From Litomosoides sigmodontis (Eukaryota; Nematoda; Chromadorea; Rhabditida; Onchocercidae): a DNA stretch of 64,000 bases. Each line of letters starts with the position of its first letter. The stretch's first letter is position 1. The stretch is from contig OY718804.1 in NCBI GenBank assembly GCA_963070105.1, positions 4,859,317-4,923,316 on the forward strand, written 5' to 3'. This document shows positions 15,843 to 28,932 of this stretch, one piece after another. A model generated the notes under the pieces. It worked only from the letters and a program-made list of their open reading frames with translations, was not told the origin of the DNA and made no database searches. Both the position numbers and the translations under genes were made by a program.

Positions 15843-17716
15843 TTAAATACTATATTCGATAGAACGTTCTCTCAAATATTTGTAATAATCCTTCATTTTA
15901 TCCCAACCATTCTTCGGCTCCCATCTGTTTTTCATTGGTGGTCCATCACCTTCCTCAAGTCTACAAACATTTCATTTATTAGAAGTTCACTTAAAAACTC
16001 TCAGTTATGATTCTAAGTTAAAATTCTAAGTGATGAAGTTTAATACCATATATCGATATCAGAAATTGCTTTAATAAACTGAAACTAACTTCTACCATAT
16101 TATATGTTACTCACTTTCAACAATATATGCATTCTTTTTTTATCACAAAACTTAACTGAAGTGTAAATTTATCAAATGAATTAAAAATTTATATAGCATC
16201 GAATAACGTCCCACAACCATACATATTGCAAAAACTTCGTCGTTTGATTGGAAGTATTGAAAGTTCCAACAATAATAGAAAGTGGATAAGATGTGGAGAA
16301 TATTTCTTCGTTTCAGTCCATAAATGTTTACTGCATGACTTCTTTACAAAGCTTTTAATGAAGAAAGAGGCTAACCTTACGAAAATATTGATGTATCGAT
16401 ATCTAGTGACGGTAATACGTTCACGTGCATGGCGTCTATAACCTTTAACAATTTGACATTGGATTGGAAATGCTTCAGCAACATGCATATCTGATGGAAA
16501 TTCAACATGAAGCTCCGTAGATGCTTTATTTTTCGCTTCAATAAGAGCTTGTCTTAAAATCATACAAGCCTGAAACAAAAAAAGCTAAGTTGAAAGAAAT
16601 TCATAACTTTCAACTTTAAAGAATTTACTGAAACTTCGCAATGGAAATGATTCAGTTAACGACTAATCTAACAAACAATATATGCAATTCTAAGGAATTA
16701 TCAGAAATTAATCAGCCTCTTTATAGGAATACACATAAAACAACATTAGAAGTAGCGGAAGTATCAAGTAATAATTTTAAGATTTTTGCACTAGCAAATC
16801 CGGTTAAAAATCAAAATTGCAGCGAATTTTGGATAAAATTAGAAACCTTTTTACGTTGTAATCTTAGCTGTTCCAATGCTTCATCAACATTCAAACGCCA
16901 AATCAATTCGCAAGCCATAAACATTCTTTTCGGGCTACAGTGGATCGATTCTCGACAGTAATAAACTTGCCGCAAAAGTGGTAAACCAGTCTCAGGACTG
17001 ACATAATTTGGTGGCCAGACAACCTGGAAAAGCAGGCTTTTTAATGTTGTGAAATTTAATTCATTTTGTTTCGGAGAGAGCCAGAAAAAAACTAAATACT
17101 TTCCAAAAATTCATACAATACTAAATATAAATTACGAACTGGGAGTAAATCCAACGATAACATTTTTTCTTCGGCAACATACTTCAGCAACGAGACAATG
17201 AACTTAGAAAGATATAAAGACAACCTTATTGTAGTAATTCCATTTTGCAGGAGTCATAACATCTTGACCAATCATGGGATGTGTTTCACCTTCTAGACCA
17301 TCATGCCGCTTCTCCAAATCCCACTCGGGTGCATAATATAACTTTGGTCGTATCTTAATGCGACTGTTTTTCAAATAAATGCTCTACTTCATCAATGACA
17401 AATATTCAAATTTTTGAAGATTCACAACAAAAAAATGTACCGATCAAATCTTAGCAGATTAAAAGAAAACATAAATCCTTACTAACCATATTAATGAAAA
17501 TTATTTAACCTGCTCGTCACACTGAAGCTTTGGTTGTCGAAGTTTTATTCGCCGTTTCCAAGCTTCCTCAACGGTAACATCGGTACCAGGATATAATGTA
17601 CCGTTACGCCGTTTAGAAATTTGTAGTGATGAAACAGCTGGAGATGAAGATACTCGTAACGGATATTCCCAAGAGGGATGCACCCTTAAACAGAAAAATC
17701 CAAACTGCTTCAGCAT
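15843..17716 (-). CDS. mrpl-22: Mitochondrial large-subunit ribosomal protein L22 (uL22m)
   Basis: uL22m is a structural protein lining the exit tunnel of the mitochondrial ribosome. Five exons (minus): 17716-17510, 17383-17225, 17023-16847, 16569-16376, 15960-15843; phases join, giving 284 residues, longer than human MRPL22 (206). The N-terminal 25 residues are basic and hydrophobic, consistent with a mitochondrial targeting sequence. The L22 core starts with QVYYCRESIHCSPKRM and continues through ACELIWRLNVDEALEQL, ACMILRQALIEAKNKAS and KGYRRHARERITVTRYRY. The second exon needs a weak acceptor (GAAGTAG) to stay open. The ATG is about 30 nt after a TTTCAG acceptor; an in-frame ATG at 17764 lies upstream of that acceptor, so I prefer 17716. 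Confidence 0.92.
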
Positions 17717-19014
17717 CTTCGTAAAGACTGAACCTTTCGGATTAGTTTCTGAAATCTCAAACAATCGAGATATATAAAACGGACCGATTTATTGCAAAAC
17801 TTCTTAAAAGTTATCCGCACAAGTTAACCGCCAGCATCACCGCAAGTTCCAACATTTTCAATATTGTTGAATGGCAATTACATAACCGCCCAGTTTTGTG
17901 TGTTCTTGACTTCATTTTCGAAACACACCTTACCATCCCTGTTCTAATGAAACGAGTAAAAATAAAAATGGAAAAATATGAAATGTATTAAATTTTTAAC
18001 GAGCATCACAAGAACATTTGAAGAGTTCGAGTGGAAAAAATCCACTATAATAATTTATCAACGTAACATAATTTGTGGATAACAATCAAACTTCTGTAAT
18101 GTCAGGAAATATTTTAGTTATCAAAACCTTTTTTGCTGCATTTCTGAAGAAATGGAAACAATTCATACAACCCATCAGAATGCCTTTATTGCCATTCAAT
18201 TAATCAAACATGAATTATATTCATGTTCGCAAAAATTTGTTACATAAATTACATAAACTAACAATATTCGTAACAAAAAATGTCACTAATTCGAGAATAT
18301 TTTTACAATTATATTAAAAGCCCCCATACGCTACCAAATGTTGTGGTGTTTGAGCTTGCAATATATAAATATATATCTGTACCTGACTTACACAAATTTA
18401 CATTACATCCTTCGTCTCATGTCTAACCTATTAATATATATGACAGACTATCAAAAAGACGGCACAAAATACTGGAATGTAAAATATCGTTGAAGCATTT
18501 CAAAATATTTCATTTTTCACTGGCATTATTGATAGCTACTATATCTACAGGTACATACATTAATACGAAAAACAATAATGCTCTGATAATTTACTGAAGA
18601 ACAAGAACCATGTACCTAGCAAAAGACAAACCAAACACTAAATTGACAACACAGTAGGAATCAAACAATGTAGTTGTAACTTTAACTAAACTACGCAAAA
18701 AAAAATTGCACAACTATGACTGGAAGTGATTAAGTGATGGAAAGCAAACGTCTGCATTTAAGGCTAAAAAATTGAGCGTTTTATCTTCTTTTAAAACCAT
18801 TCAATGTAAGCAATGCCGAATTTTGCCAAATAACTGGCTGATGGAGTATGACAGAATTAAAGTAGAAAGCAAAAATGAAAAGTAATTCTTATTTCATTTC
18901 CGAATGACAAATGTTATAACGATACAGCATAAAAAATTTGATTTTAGAAAACTGGAAGTTTGTTTCTGACAGAACGATATAAGGAAATATCCTTCTGATA
19001 TAAGGAAAGCAAAT

Positions 19015-22000
19015 CTAGTCATTTAATAACATAGATACTGATGCTTTTGACGCTTTCAGTGCTTTGTGTTCTAAAGTTAAGCCAATGAAACCATGCCACA
19101 AGCAAAATCCTATTAATAATGTGAAGACAAATCGAACTGTTAGTGCCTGAAATATATATTCAAGTCAGAGTATGATCGCTTATTCATGCTAGAATCAACA
19201 TTCAAAAAAATGCTACCCGTGAAATGACGATGAAACCCTTACTTTTTAACAACCGAATTTACCGTTATCAAATGAAAGAGATTACTTTGCTTAAAAATTT
19301 CCTTATCAGTAACAAATCCAATATGTGAAAGAGAAACATAGCCATCAACTAACCACAGTTTTCACACCAGTAATATGCTGCTCAGCCAAAAAAGTGACCA
19401 GCATAAGTCCAACAAGGACAACAGCTAAGCTAAGGAAAACAAAACGATCTCGACTGATGCGAGTTATTCCTTTCTGCTGAATTTCGATAACTTTTTTCAG
19501 TAAATTCGATGGAGTTAAAGGTAGACCCACGGTAATCTGCAGCGACGGAAAGTTAGAAAGCTTTCGTCATTTGAAATTTGCGTGGACCAATTTTAAAATG
19601 CTCAGAAATCAAAAACTGATTAAGGATATACACCTACTCCTCGTAACTATAAGAATAAGATGGAAAAATGCTGAGGCTCATTATGTAGGAAACAAAGAAA
19701 TATATCTCACATTGCCTATAGTCCAATACAACCAAGTTACCAGCTCTACAGCTTCACAAGGAATTAGCGCAACTAAAACTTTACAGTTTCCCTAACTGTA
19801 AACACCCCCGTAAAAAAATTATGCTTCACTGGTCCTCTTTAAATATGAAAAAGGTATGACGCGGTTGTACATTAATTCCTAATCAAATAGAAATCATTTC
19901 AATTAGAACAGAAAGACCGATACTTCATTATAATGCTCCGACACGAAAAATTCAGCATAAATTCCAGCATGATCACTATAGTTGATTGATTTTTGGTCAT
20001 GTACACGATTCATTCTTATTTCACACAACTTCAATTCTATTTTACCTAAATAAGATATATGTTAATGTTAATATGTGTTCACTCTATAATCTAAACAAGT
20101 ATCAAACCAAAAATGAACAAAACGAATAATTAACTCTCACGGCTTACTTAATGAATGGGCCCAAATATCAAGCAGCAAGCTTCAACAATGAATGAGACTC
20201 CCAACCCGACAGCTTTCCCAATGTATATAAGTAAAATTGCGTAATTAAACTTACTTCTTCCACTCCCATACATAATATAATCCAAACGTTTTCCATTTCC
20301 ATGAGTTTTCTTATTTTTGAGTCGTTGAGGTGTGTAACAATTATCAAGCCTTTCGAAAGTAGCACCACAATCGTCGCATTTATTCTGAAACAGGAAGGAA
20401 TAAGTTTCTCAAGTTCAACTACAGTTTAAACTCTTTCCAGTTCTTAAACAATCTATCATTTTGATCACTCATCTCAAAATGACATGGAAAGTAACCGGTT
20501 TCTGAATCCAAGCATCCTTCAGGTTGGCATTTTTCATAATTAGGTCGTACGCAAGGTTGTCGGATTCAATGTTAAAATCACCTGAAATACAGTAATCCCT
20601 CGTCTCAATCGACAAAGGGAGAATTATTCAAGCCTAACAGACTTTGTTCTCTGTTTCAAGGCTGTAATTTCAGAAAATCGGTGATGTCATTCTCATGAAA
20701 TGCGATATACAAAAAACAGCGTCCTATCACTCTAATATAAGACAATCATACTGAGATGATCATTTTGACAAGCAACTCACTCTTAGTGAATGATTAAACA
20801 ATTTTCAAGACAGCTGACTCGAAAATTAAACGTACCAGCAAGAATTAGGGCATTGGCAGAATAACTTGTGTGTTTTACAAACTGAGCCAGTTCAAAAGCT
20901 TGTGCAAGACGATGAGGTAAATATAAATCTTTGTTAGAATCGTATTCAGCGTGAAGCTATAAATTTAATTCGAGATTGTTGGATTTAAACCATTTAAAAA
21001 AAAAATTACTCATCTGCTAAAAAAGAAGAAAACCTTTAATAAAAGGTGTCATATGAGAAATGCAGAGCGAAAAAACTACCTTAGTTCACTGAAAACTCAT
21101 CATTATTTCCGTTATAAAAATTCCAACTGAGTATTAAAAAAAAGCTTACATGAGCCGCATAAAAATTAATACGATATTGCTCAATCTCAATTTCCACTAA
21201 ACCCACACCTTTTCCACCAAACCAATCACCTCTGAAATCGCAAAATGTCTCGACCTTACTAAGAAGCTTGGAAAGTTTTACGATTTACCAATACATGTTG
21301 TTGCATCGAAATTACATTTTCAATAACGTCAAGGCTTGCAAACGGTCTAATTAACAGAAAAAATGCTAGGGACTAAAAGACATTCCATTTAATATAAAAT
21401 TCATTTAATATAAAATTCACCACCTGTGTATATGATGAGCAAATCCATTCAATGTGAAACGATGCATTAAAGTTGAAACAATTGGATGGCGACTAAAAAC
21501 GCAGATACCACTTCCAGTGAAACCACTGCAATGAAAAATGAAATATGTAAAAGTTTATTGACAAATTTAAAAGTATAAAGTTCGTGTGTGCATGATGTGC
21601 AAATCCAATCAAGACATTATATAAGACGATTCAAATGTACCGATCAAAATGCTACTCTAGTCCACTGTGTAACAGATTTATATGAATATAAGTAGTGGCT
21701 TTAATGCTCAAATATTTTTTTCTCACCTCAAGTAGGTTCAAATCCAACCATTATTTTGAAATAAAGAGATGACTCCTAATTTTAAATAAAATGGTGGTAC
21801 CTATGGAAGTAATAGTTATAAGTGTATGTTTCCTTCAACATTTCTTGTAGACGAAGAAAATCACTTTCTCCCCAAACCTGAAAGAATGAAACCGGATTCT
21901 CGTAAAATCCACGTCCAAGATTTTTCGAAAAATTTTCATTGCCCTATTAAAAATATGGTTTATAAGACTACAAAAAGCACGACCCCAAAATGACCTCCTC

Positions 22001-22543
22001 CACTCCAAAACATCTCTCAACATAGAAAAATGGAAAATTTAATAAGGCGTGATTTTAAAACATACTTCTTCTAAGGCTATAATATCATACTCATCTTGTA
22101 GCAAAGCTTCGCCAATCTTTCTTATTCGAAGATGATGATCTCTGCTTCCAAATGGCCAAGGCAAAGGTAAGGCCCTGAAAACTAGAGCTGTTTAATATGG
22201 GAAAAAACCAAATACCGAATTACTAAAACTGCATCTACAACTCAATAGTATAATTAAAATTCAAAAAGTGTAGTAGCAGGACCATAGCTCCCCCACAGAT
22301 TTGGCGAGTGGAAGAAAACACATTCCGTATTCTTAATATATTCCGAAAGAAAACAGCATTCAACTATTTTCCAAGATTCCGACAAGAGTTGAGAATTTTT
22401 CTTATACGAAATTTCTATCAAATCAGTTTACCGGTTCGGAAAAATTCAATTAACCTCATTTTGATTACAAAATTATGCCTAGAAAAAAATCAAAAAGTAA
22501 AATACCAGCAATTTAAGCTAACAACACGCAATATCAGTGGCAT
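19015..22543 (-). CDS. SMPD2: Neutral sphingomyelinase (SMPD2 family)
   Basis: A Mg-dependent phosphodiesterase of the endonuclease/exonuclease/phosphatase fold that hydrolyses sphingomyelin to ceramide. Eleven exons (minus): 22543-22506, 22174-22066, 21877-21801, 21525-21424, 21231-21150, 20956-20836, 20581-20496, 20384-20255, 20045-19924, 19536-19354, 19146-19015; all phases join, giving 393 residues. Motifs: LNCW (Asn11), EEVWGESDF (Glu49), GSGICVFSRHPI, GDWFGGKGVGL, AAHLHAEYDSNKD, GDFNIESD (Asp178, Asn180), RLDYIMY and the catalytic SDH (His274). Two C-terminal membrane segments lie at about 321-339 and 354-373, as in SMPD2. The coding part of exon 1 is only 38 nt; its Trp13 codon is split by the intron. 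A TTTCAG lies about 60 nt before the ATG. Confidence 0.93.
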
Positions 22544-22603
22544 ATTTTCTGAGCAATATTGAAGAAATTCCTGCCCACTGACTTGAACTTTTACTGAAAT
22601 GCA

Positions 22604-23541
22604 ATAAGGTACACTTTCATAACTAAAATAGTGGCAATTGTTAAAAAAATTCGTAATATGACCATGGCAACCACCTTACAATCCCAACTTTCTAAATAGC
22701 ATACCCTCAGATACAATTGCTGATTATTAACATCTGATCGTCAGTGGCAAAAAAAGTAATAGTTATATTCGCCTGATTAGTTTATGATACTAGTGAAAAC
22801 ATTCCCACATAATTGGTAACAATGTCGGGAAAATAACTAACTGTTTGAAAAGAAAACAAAAAAATTGAAAACACTACAATTCATTCTCTAGTAAAGTAAA
22901 AAACTAAAAAAATCAGTTTATCAACGGCAGTGAGATATCAACGATCAGTTGTTATCGATGTAAAAGTTGTTTAGTGACATTCCAACCACGTTCCTGCCAG
23001 CATTAAACATGAATGTTTTCAAATCTTTAAAATTTCGACCTAATTTCTCCAAGGAACTATGAACATCCTTAATACTTTTCTTCCCTTACAACCTACAGCT
23101 ATAACTGTAATTTTCGTTTGGCATGGCAGTAATTAATTACTTGAACATAATTCTTTTCCCCAAGACTTACCTGTTGGAACCTCACTTTAATTTTATATTT
23201 AGGATTATAGAGTAAGGAATTTAAAGTAAATTCAATTAAAATCAGCGAACAAATACTCGCTTTGTGTGCCGTTATAAAATCCTAGTACGAATGGGATATT
23301 AATATTTCACACAGTGCATGCGGCCCGTGACATGAAATCACGCACAGCAAGCGGGTTTTGAAGTCAAGGTGTGGTTGGTTGGGTGGTGTCATTTGTTTGA
23401 AATTTTGGTTTTTATGCTCGGTCTTGCTGCATTATTGATTCTGGCATACTTTCCTGACTTCATTCTACGTTATGGGCTAGGGCGGCCAATAAATTACAAA
23501 TTTTGCGCCTAACGTGACCCATATCTTACTTTCCAGCATAA
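22604..23541. promoter_or_regulatory. Divergent intergenic region between SMPD2 and COX6A
   Basis: About 0.94 kb between two genes transcribed away from each other, so it should contain both promoters. It is less AT-rich around 23300-23520, just upstream of COX6A. I see no open frame of note and no defined motif. Confidence 0.5.
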
Positions 23542-24232
23542 ATGTCAGCGCTGTCACATCGCTTGCTTTCCGTTGTGCATCGGCATTTAGCTCGCATTCA
23601 ATTGAACCAGACAACTAAAGCGTTTTGCGCAAGTCAAGTGCGAAATGCTCAGCCTTCAACAAGTTAGCCTTTCTTGGCAATATATTATAAAGTGTAGGTT
23701 TTCATAAAAAGTTTCAGGTGGTTCAAAATACCTATGTGTTTTTCTATTCCATTTTGGATCTTAAGGTACTCATTAACGGTGTTTTGACCCAAAAAAAGTG
23801 CATTTTAACAGGTTTACACTGCAGACTATGACGAAGAAGCGGATGATCGTGATCGTTTCAAATACGATAAATTTTATAATGCCGCAGTGATGTTTGGTTC
23901 GCCAATAGTATTTTCGATTCTTTTATACGTAACCTATTTGGGACATAAGATGGAACGTCATTTTGATCAAGAGAAATATGTTCACTATCCATATCTCACC
24001 ATTCGGAACAAAGTTAGTTAAATTCAAGTTCAATATTGTACTTTTCCCTTTCAAAGCCTATTTTGCATAATTCAATTCAACTTCTACTTAAGACTGATAG
24101 TTAAAGATTTACTGTTATGTACAATTTTAGCCACTTCCGTGGGGTGATGGTAATCACTCTCTCTTTCATAATCCGGAGAAGAATTACGTGCCAGGTGTTG
24201 GTTTCGAGAAGAAACAGGAAAAACGCCATTGA
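23542..24232 (+). CDS. COX6A: Cytochrome c oxidase subunit VIa
   Basis: A small inner-membrane subunit of respiratory complex IV. Three exons: 23542 to 23637 or 23662, 23812 or 23825 to 24012, and 24131-24232. Two donor/acceptor pairs are compatible with the frame: 23637/23812 gives 132 residues and 23662/23825 gives 136. The N-terminus is basic and hydroxylated, consistent with a mitochondrial presequence. An acidic stretch follows, then one membrane segment (AAVMFGSPIVFSILLYVTYL). The C-terminus carries the family signature [20 protein letters not shown] and FHNP. The ATG is 5 nt after a TTTCCAG acceptor, a spliced-leader candidate. The intron after base 24012 is 118 bp. Confidence 0.92.
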
Positions 24233-26426
24233 TTTTGTAATTATTTAGAAGTGCTAGGTGTATTTCTTTATTTCCTTGAGGCTATGAGTGAAAAAAGAGG
24301 AACATACTTCAATTTTGAATAGATACTTTTTTTTGTGCACTTCTGATTTTCTGATTTTTTGTGATGAAGAGGGAGATGTAAATTTTAAGTGGACTCAAAA
24401 AACACAATCAACTCTTATATTTTGTCATCGAAAGGAAGTGATCTTTTAACGATGATTATATTGAGACAATCTTTTACATCGCATTTTAGTTTTTTATAGA
24501 AATGCTCATTTGGTCGACTAGTGGCAATTCCTCTATTTTATTAATTGGCGTTTTTATTGATGCATGAAACATGTCATGAATATGAATAGATCAAAGCCTT
24601 ATAAAGCTATGTACTTGAAACTAAATTTCCATCCAAAAGATCTATAGAACTGCCCGCTTAACAATGACATCCTTATTGCTTGTGTGAGATGTTCAAAGTC
24701 CGTGAATTTCTCATTCGGTCATTCTTCGTAGTATTGTCCTGGTGTACTACGAACTCCAGCCCTTGCCGGTGATATGGTGGGGTGCATGGAATTACTAAAT
24801 CATGCTCTAAATCTCCTGGATTGTGAACAATTTTGCCAAAGTTTAAAGAAATAACTTGAAATCACCGATCTTATGTAAAATTATGCTGAAATTTAGATTA
24901 TCACTTTAGTAATTTGACGGATATTCTTTCGATAATCCATTAAAATGTTGCTGCAGTCAAAAAATGATTCGACAGTCATATATGCACTGAAAGCAATAAC
25001 GATGAATTGTGTCGAAATATAAAACTAATAAATGCGTGGAATGGGTGATGCCCACTGGCTTTTTAATGCCACATTTCTTGTTAATGAAATTATTACAGAA
25101 AAGGAAGTAGTAGGTGGAATTCATCAACAACGAATCAAGTCATTAAAAAAATTTTACATTTTTAAATATTAATTTTGATGTTTAAAAGAATTAATACATT
25201 TTTCTACTTCACATATACATATATATTAGATTATGAAAAAAAGCATATTTTAATTATTACATAAAGCTTTACTAGCTGCAGAATGCAGTTGATTAGCAAA
25301 AAGCTACGTAACGTTTCAAAGGACCTTGAAGTACCTGAAAATAATTTTAAATGGAAAAAATATTTGGCTAGGAATGAAAAGGATTTATTATGAACTCATA
25401 GTATTACGAAAAGAAATTCAGTTAGTTTCCTCAAAATTCTTTTACAAATACTTTTTCAATACTTCCATTAAACCGTCATTAATGTAAATTATTCATTATT
25501 TGTAAGAGATGGAGAGAAAAAAGAAAAGTCTTCTTCGAAAAAAAGTTATTGCTCAAGTTTTCATTTCGTACATATCTAGAGGCCAAGTTACTTTAGCCAA
25601 CTGTAAAATAATCGCGTTTTTTTTTAATAAACAATAGCTGAATTAACAGCAACCTACTTATTTCAGCTACACAAATAATCTCTAAATGTTGAATTAATTA
25701 TCCAAACATTATCATAATCATTAATGATTTTAAATATATTAATCACATCACGTGGATGCATTGAACGATATACTCTTCACATACTGTTCAATTGATGTTA
25801 GTTTTCAAACTAATATACATTGATACTAATTTGAATTTATTTATTATAACAACATTAGTTATTTTAACAAATCACTACTTGTCAAATTTTGATTAAGAAC
25901 TGAAATAAAAAAGAAAGGATGCCGCTGTATGTGAAATGAATGCATTGAGGCTGTAATTATATGTGAAGAACTACCATATAGTCTCACCAACTTTCGGTCA
26001 TTAGTTTTACTCAATTCATCAGCTGTGCCCTCCGAAATCTCATCACTTTCATCATCCAACAAAGGAAGTGAAAGAGAAGCGTAATGAGAATGCTTGCAAA
26101 CTTTGATCAAAGTAAAAAATTTCAACCAAATGTTGTGTTATTTAGGTGTGAAATGTTGGTGCATTTTTTTAAAATCAAATATAAATTCCGATTGCTGAGA
26201 GCATGCCAAGAGAAGAACGCGACTTCACGACTAGCAGTGGGATGTTTGACGTACGGCACCAGTACAGGAGGAGTGAAAAATAATCACCGGACATGACCGT
26301 GGAAGAAAGAACCTCAGGGTTTACAATGGAAATTTGGGGCATTTTTTCCTATTCATTTGATAGGGAATAATTTCTCGTATGTTTCTTAAGTGATGCTTTG
26401 CAGCAATTCTTTAAGTCTTTTCAGCT
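24233..26426. other. Intergenic region with unresolved coding-like segments
   Basis: This stretch lies between COX6A and the left sheath-like gene. The middle (24900-25850) is very AT-rich and empty. Minus-strand coding-like pieces at both ends are listed separately. The 120 bp before 26427 should hold the sheath-like gene's promoter or trans-splice site. Confidence 0.4.
24673..26080 (-). CDS. Possible minus-strand gene, exon structure unresolved
   Basis: Three minus-strand segments look coding but do not join cleanly. At 26080-25976 a frame reads an acidic LDDESDEISEGTADEL and ends at a GTAGTT donor in phase 1. At about 24983-24905, after a CTTTCAG acceptor, a frame reads SFFDCSNILMDYRKNIRQ and ends at GTGATA or GTCAAA. 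At about 24842-24673 a frame reads NPGDLEHDLVIPCTPPYHRQ and continues to TAA. Another minus-strand frame (24790-24740) and a plus-strand frame over the same bases are also open, so the frame of the last exon is uncertain. I do not recognise the product. A decayed gene is possible. Confidence 0.25.
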
Positions 26427-26983
26427 ATGTGTTGCAAGCTTATTCTTCCGTTTTGCATCCTTCTATCGGTAGAAAATGCGATGCATTATTCGGAGGGATA
26501 TCGACCACAAACACAGCCCCAAGAGATGCAACTGAAGGATGCGAAAGCGCAGATCGTACATAAAAAAGGTGTAGTGCCGCACGGCGTGCCACCATACGAC
26601 ATGAGACCTATGTCGCAAGATGTGCAACAGCAACAAAACTTACAACAGCAAACACAAGGTGTCTATTTGCAATTACAGAATATAACCCGTCGAATGTTCA
26701 TTTTTCGCAGTTTCTCTCCATGATTCAATTCAATTATATTTCCTTACGATTCATTCCAATTTAATGAAATATTTCAGATAGGGGACAATGTGGTGGCTGT
26801 GTGATAAATATAAACTGCGGGGAGGAGTGCTTTTCGAGGCAAACACAAGAGCCAACTGTACCCGCAGAGACGTCAATTTGGACTGTACCACCAAGAGCGC
26901 AAACTTTGCCAGCATCACAAGGTTGCCGTATCTGCGCATGTTACGTACCTCAGCCATGTCAAATATGTCAACCATGTCAATGA
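26427..26983 (+). CDS. Microfilarial-sheath-like secreted cysteine-rich protein, left copy
   Basis: Two exons, 26427-26658 and 26778-26983 (phase 1), giving 145 residues. The N-terminus (MCCKLILPFCILLSVENA) is a signal peptide. Residues about 20-77 are Gln- and Pro-rich with no membrane segment. The second exon encodes a compact Cys-rich domain: CGGCVININCGEEC, a Pro/Thr linker, then GCRICACYVPQPCQICQPCQ at the very end. The ATG is 2 nt after TTTTCAG, a likely spliced-leader acceptor. The gene is paralogous to the inverted copy at 33542-34105. From memory, filarial sheath proteins of the shp1/mf22 type combine Pro/Gln repeats with cysteines and are secreted by the uterus onto the microfilarial sheath; the match is by composition only and needs a search. 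Confidence 0.65.
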
Positions 26984-28418
26984 AAACTATGACCACTTCA
27001 TTCAACCATAGCTAAAACAAAAAACATCTTTATTTTTGTTTTTTTTTTGCTCAGTAAAGCGACTTAGTAAACTTCGTGCAAAAACGCATGACACAAGAGG
27101 TTTTAGTCAGAGGAAGCGTTGATCTTTTCAAAATTTAAGTTCATCACAACAAACAGTTTGATATGTACTTCGGGAATTCCGGAGACAACTGGAAATAACA
27201 GTTGCTGAAGAATGCAATTCTGCAGCGTTGAAAGTGTCTGCAATATTATGACATGGAATGCTTAAATCTATACTACTTATTGGGTCTCATCCAAATTCTG
27301 GAAGTGGTGCGGCGTCATTACGAAGCACTACCGTGACGTTAATGCAAAATTTTGCAAGCTAACAAAATTCTTGTCATACAGTCCCCTAGAGGACCCACAC
27401 AATTTCTGAGTATCTAAGTTCTTAATGGAACAACTAAAAGTTCAAACGGTAGATAACCATTTTAATATTTCTCTGATTGCAATATCTAGCTCAACTATTT
27501 TTCACCCCAATACAAACATCACCCATCACTTCCGATTTTTAATGTTAATGGAACCACATGATTGCTACCAGCTCGAGAGTAACCCTTACCAGCAACTAAT
27601 GTAAATCATATATCAGGTTTCAACCTACGTTAATATGCGTTGCAGCTCGAGAGTTCCAGTGAAATGTGATCATCACTAACAACTAATTTAAATTATAAAG
27701 CAGAATTCAACCTATGCTAATATGCGTTGCACTATTTACTTCCTACCTCAAATTTCAGTATTTTCAAATATTGGAAAATTATTTCTCTGAGGCTAAAGTC
27801 ACCACCGTTCAAAGTACAGTTCACATTCCGTTTCTCAAAAAACAAAAAAAAAACATGTAAAATATTTCTTCAAAGGTTGTCAATAGTGAGTGTTACAAAG
27901 AGCGACATTTGTTTACTGTCATGTTGAGCGAAAGTTCAAATCAATCTTGTAGCTATGAAAACAGCACACAGTCCGATACAGATGGCACGGCTATCTCCGC
28001 TTTGCTTACAGATCTCCTCTTTTCACATCATGACCCGAAATCATTTGTAAATTTGTAGCGCATAATTCTTTTGGGTTTCAAGTGTATCGGAATGTGCCTA
28101 TAAGTATAACTACAACTAGCCTTATTCTTGTTCATCACATTCAATGATTTTACACTCCATATTCTTCTTGGTCCACATACTTCCTTCATTCATACGCTTG
28201 CGCGCAGATGTATCCAAATAGCCAAATTCGGTCCCATTTCTTGTCGCCTCAACGAAAATCCAACTCCTTCATTTTGTTTAAAGCTAAAAAAATTGTAGCA
28301 TTAGAAAAGAACGCTTTCTCCCATATTTCCTCCGATCACAGTTTTCCACTACATACTGCACTTTCATTTCATTTCCAACCTTAGCAACAGACAATCAAAT
28401 TTTCATGTCTGCTTTCTC
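26925..28418 (+). repeat. Left arm of a 1.5-kb inverted repeat
   Basis: Near-identical, in reverse complement, to 32106-33600. The left arm begins inside the last coding stretch of the left sheath-like gene, crosses its stop codon and covers about 1.4 kb of 3' flank. Corresponding positions add up to 60524 (60525 before a poly-T run that is one base shorter here). Only a few mismatches were seen over long compared stretches, for example at about 27216 and 27584. Homology fades after 28418. The arm also contains an imperfect tandem duplication of about 80 bp (27568-27731) in which each unit starts with CAGCTCGAGAGT. Confidence 0.95.
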
Positions 28419-28932
28419 AGTGTGTGATTGATTTTGGCGGAAATGCTACCCCAACATGCAGAGAATTATGCATGAAAAACTTATTACTTTTAAACAATTT
28501 CAACTAACAAATCATGTGACTCTTCGGTCACCATATAACACATGCTTTCTGAAACTTTTCAGATCGCGATAATTAAACAACTTTTCTTAGGAGAACATTT
28601 ACATTATTTTGAAAGTTTAATTTTTATCACCTTTTGTTATAATTGCGATAAAGAGTTAATAAGTTAGAAATAACAGATGCTGTTAATTACGTGTCAATTT
28701 TTCTATGTTCTACTAATGAATAACTAAAAGAACGTCAAAGTTTCCTAAATGAATCGTATCAAAATCTCAGAAGAAAAGTTGCAAAGCCCCTGAATGAACC
28801 GCATATACGGCAGGCAGGAAAACCCAATACTAACAGTAAACAAATCGGTCGAAATTAATTTATTCAAGCTATTTATTTAATAGTGATTTTGTAGTACAAA
28901 CAGTGGAATTTATAGCACATAAAATCAGAAGT

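Noticed and set aside
27727..27927. 66-codon open frame repeated identically at 32597-32797
   Set aside because: It lies in the 3' flank of both sheath-like genes. Its identity is explained by the inverted repeat itself, and it has no start context, signal or family match.
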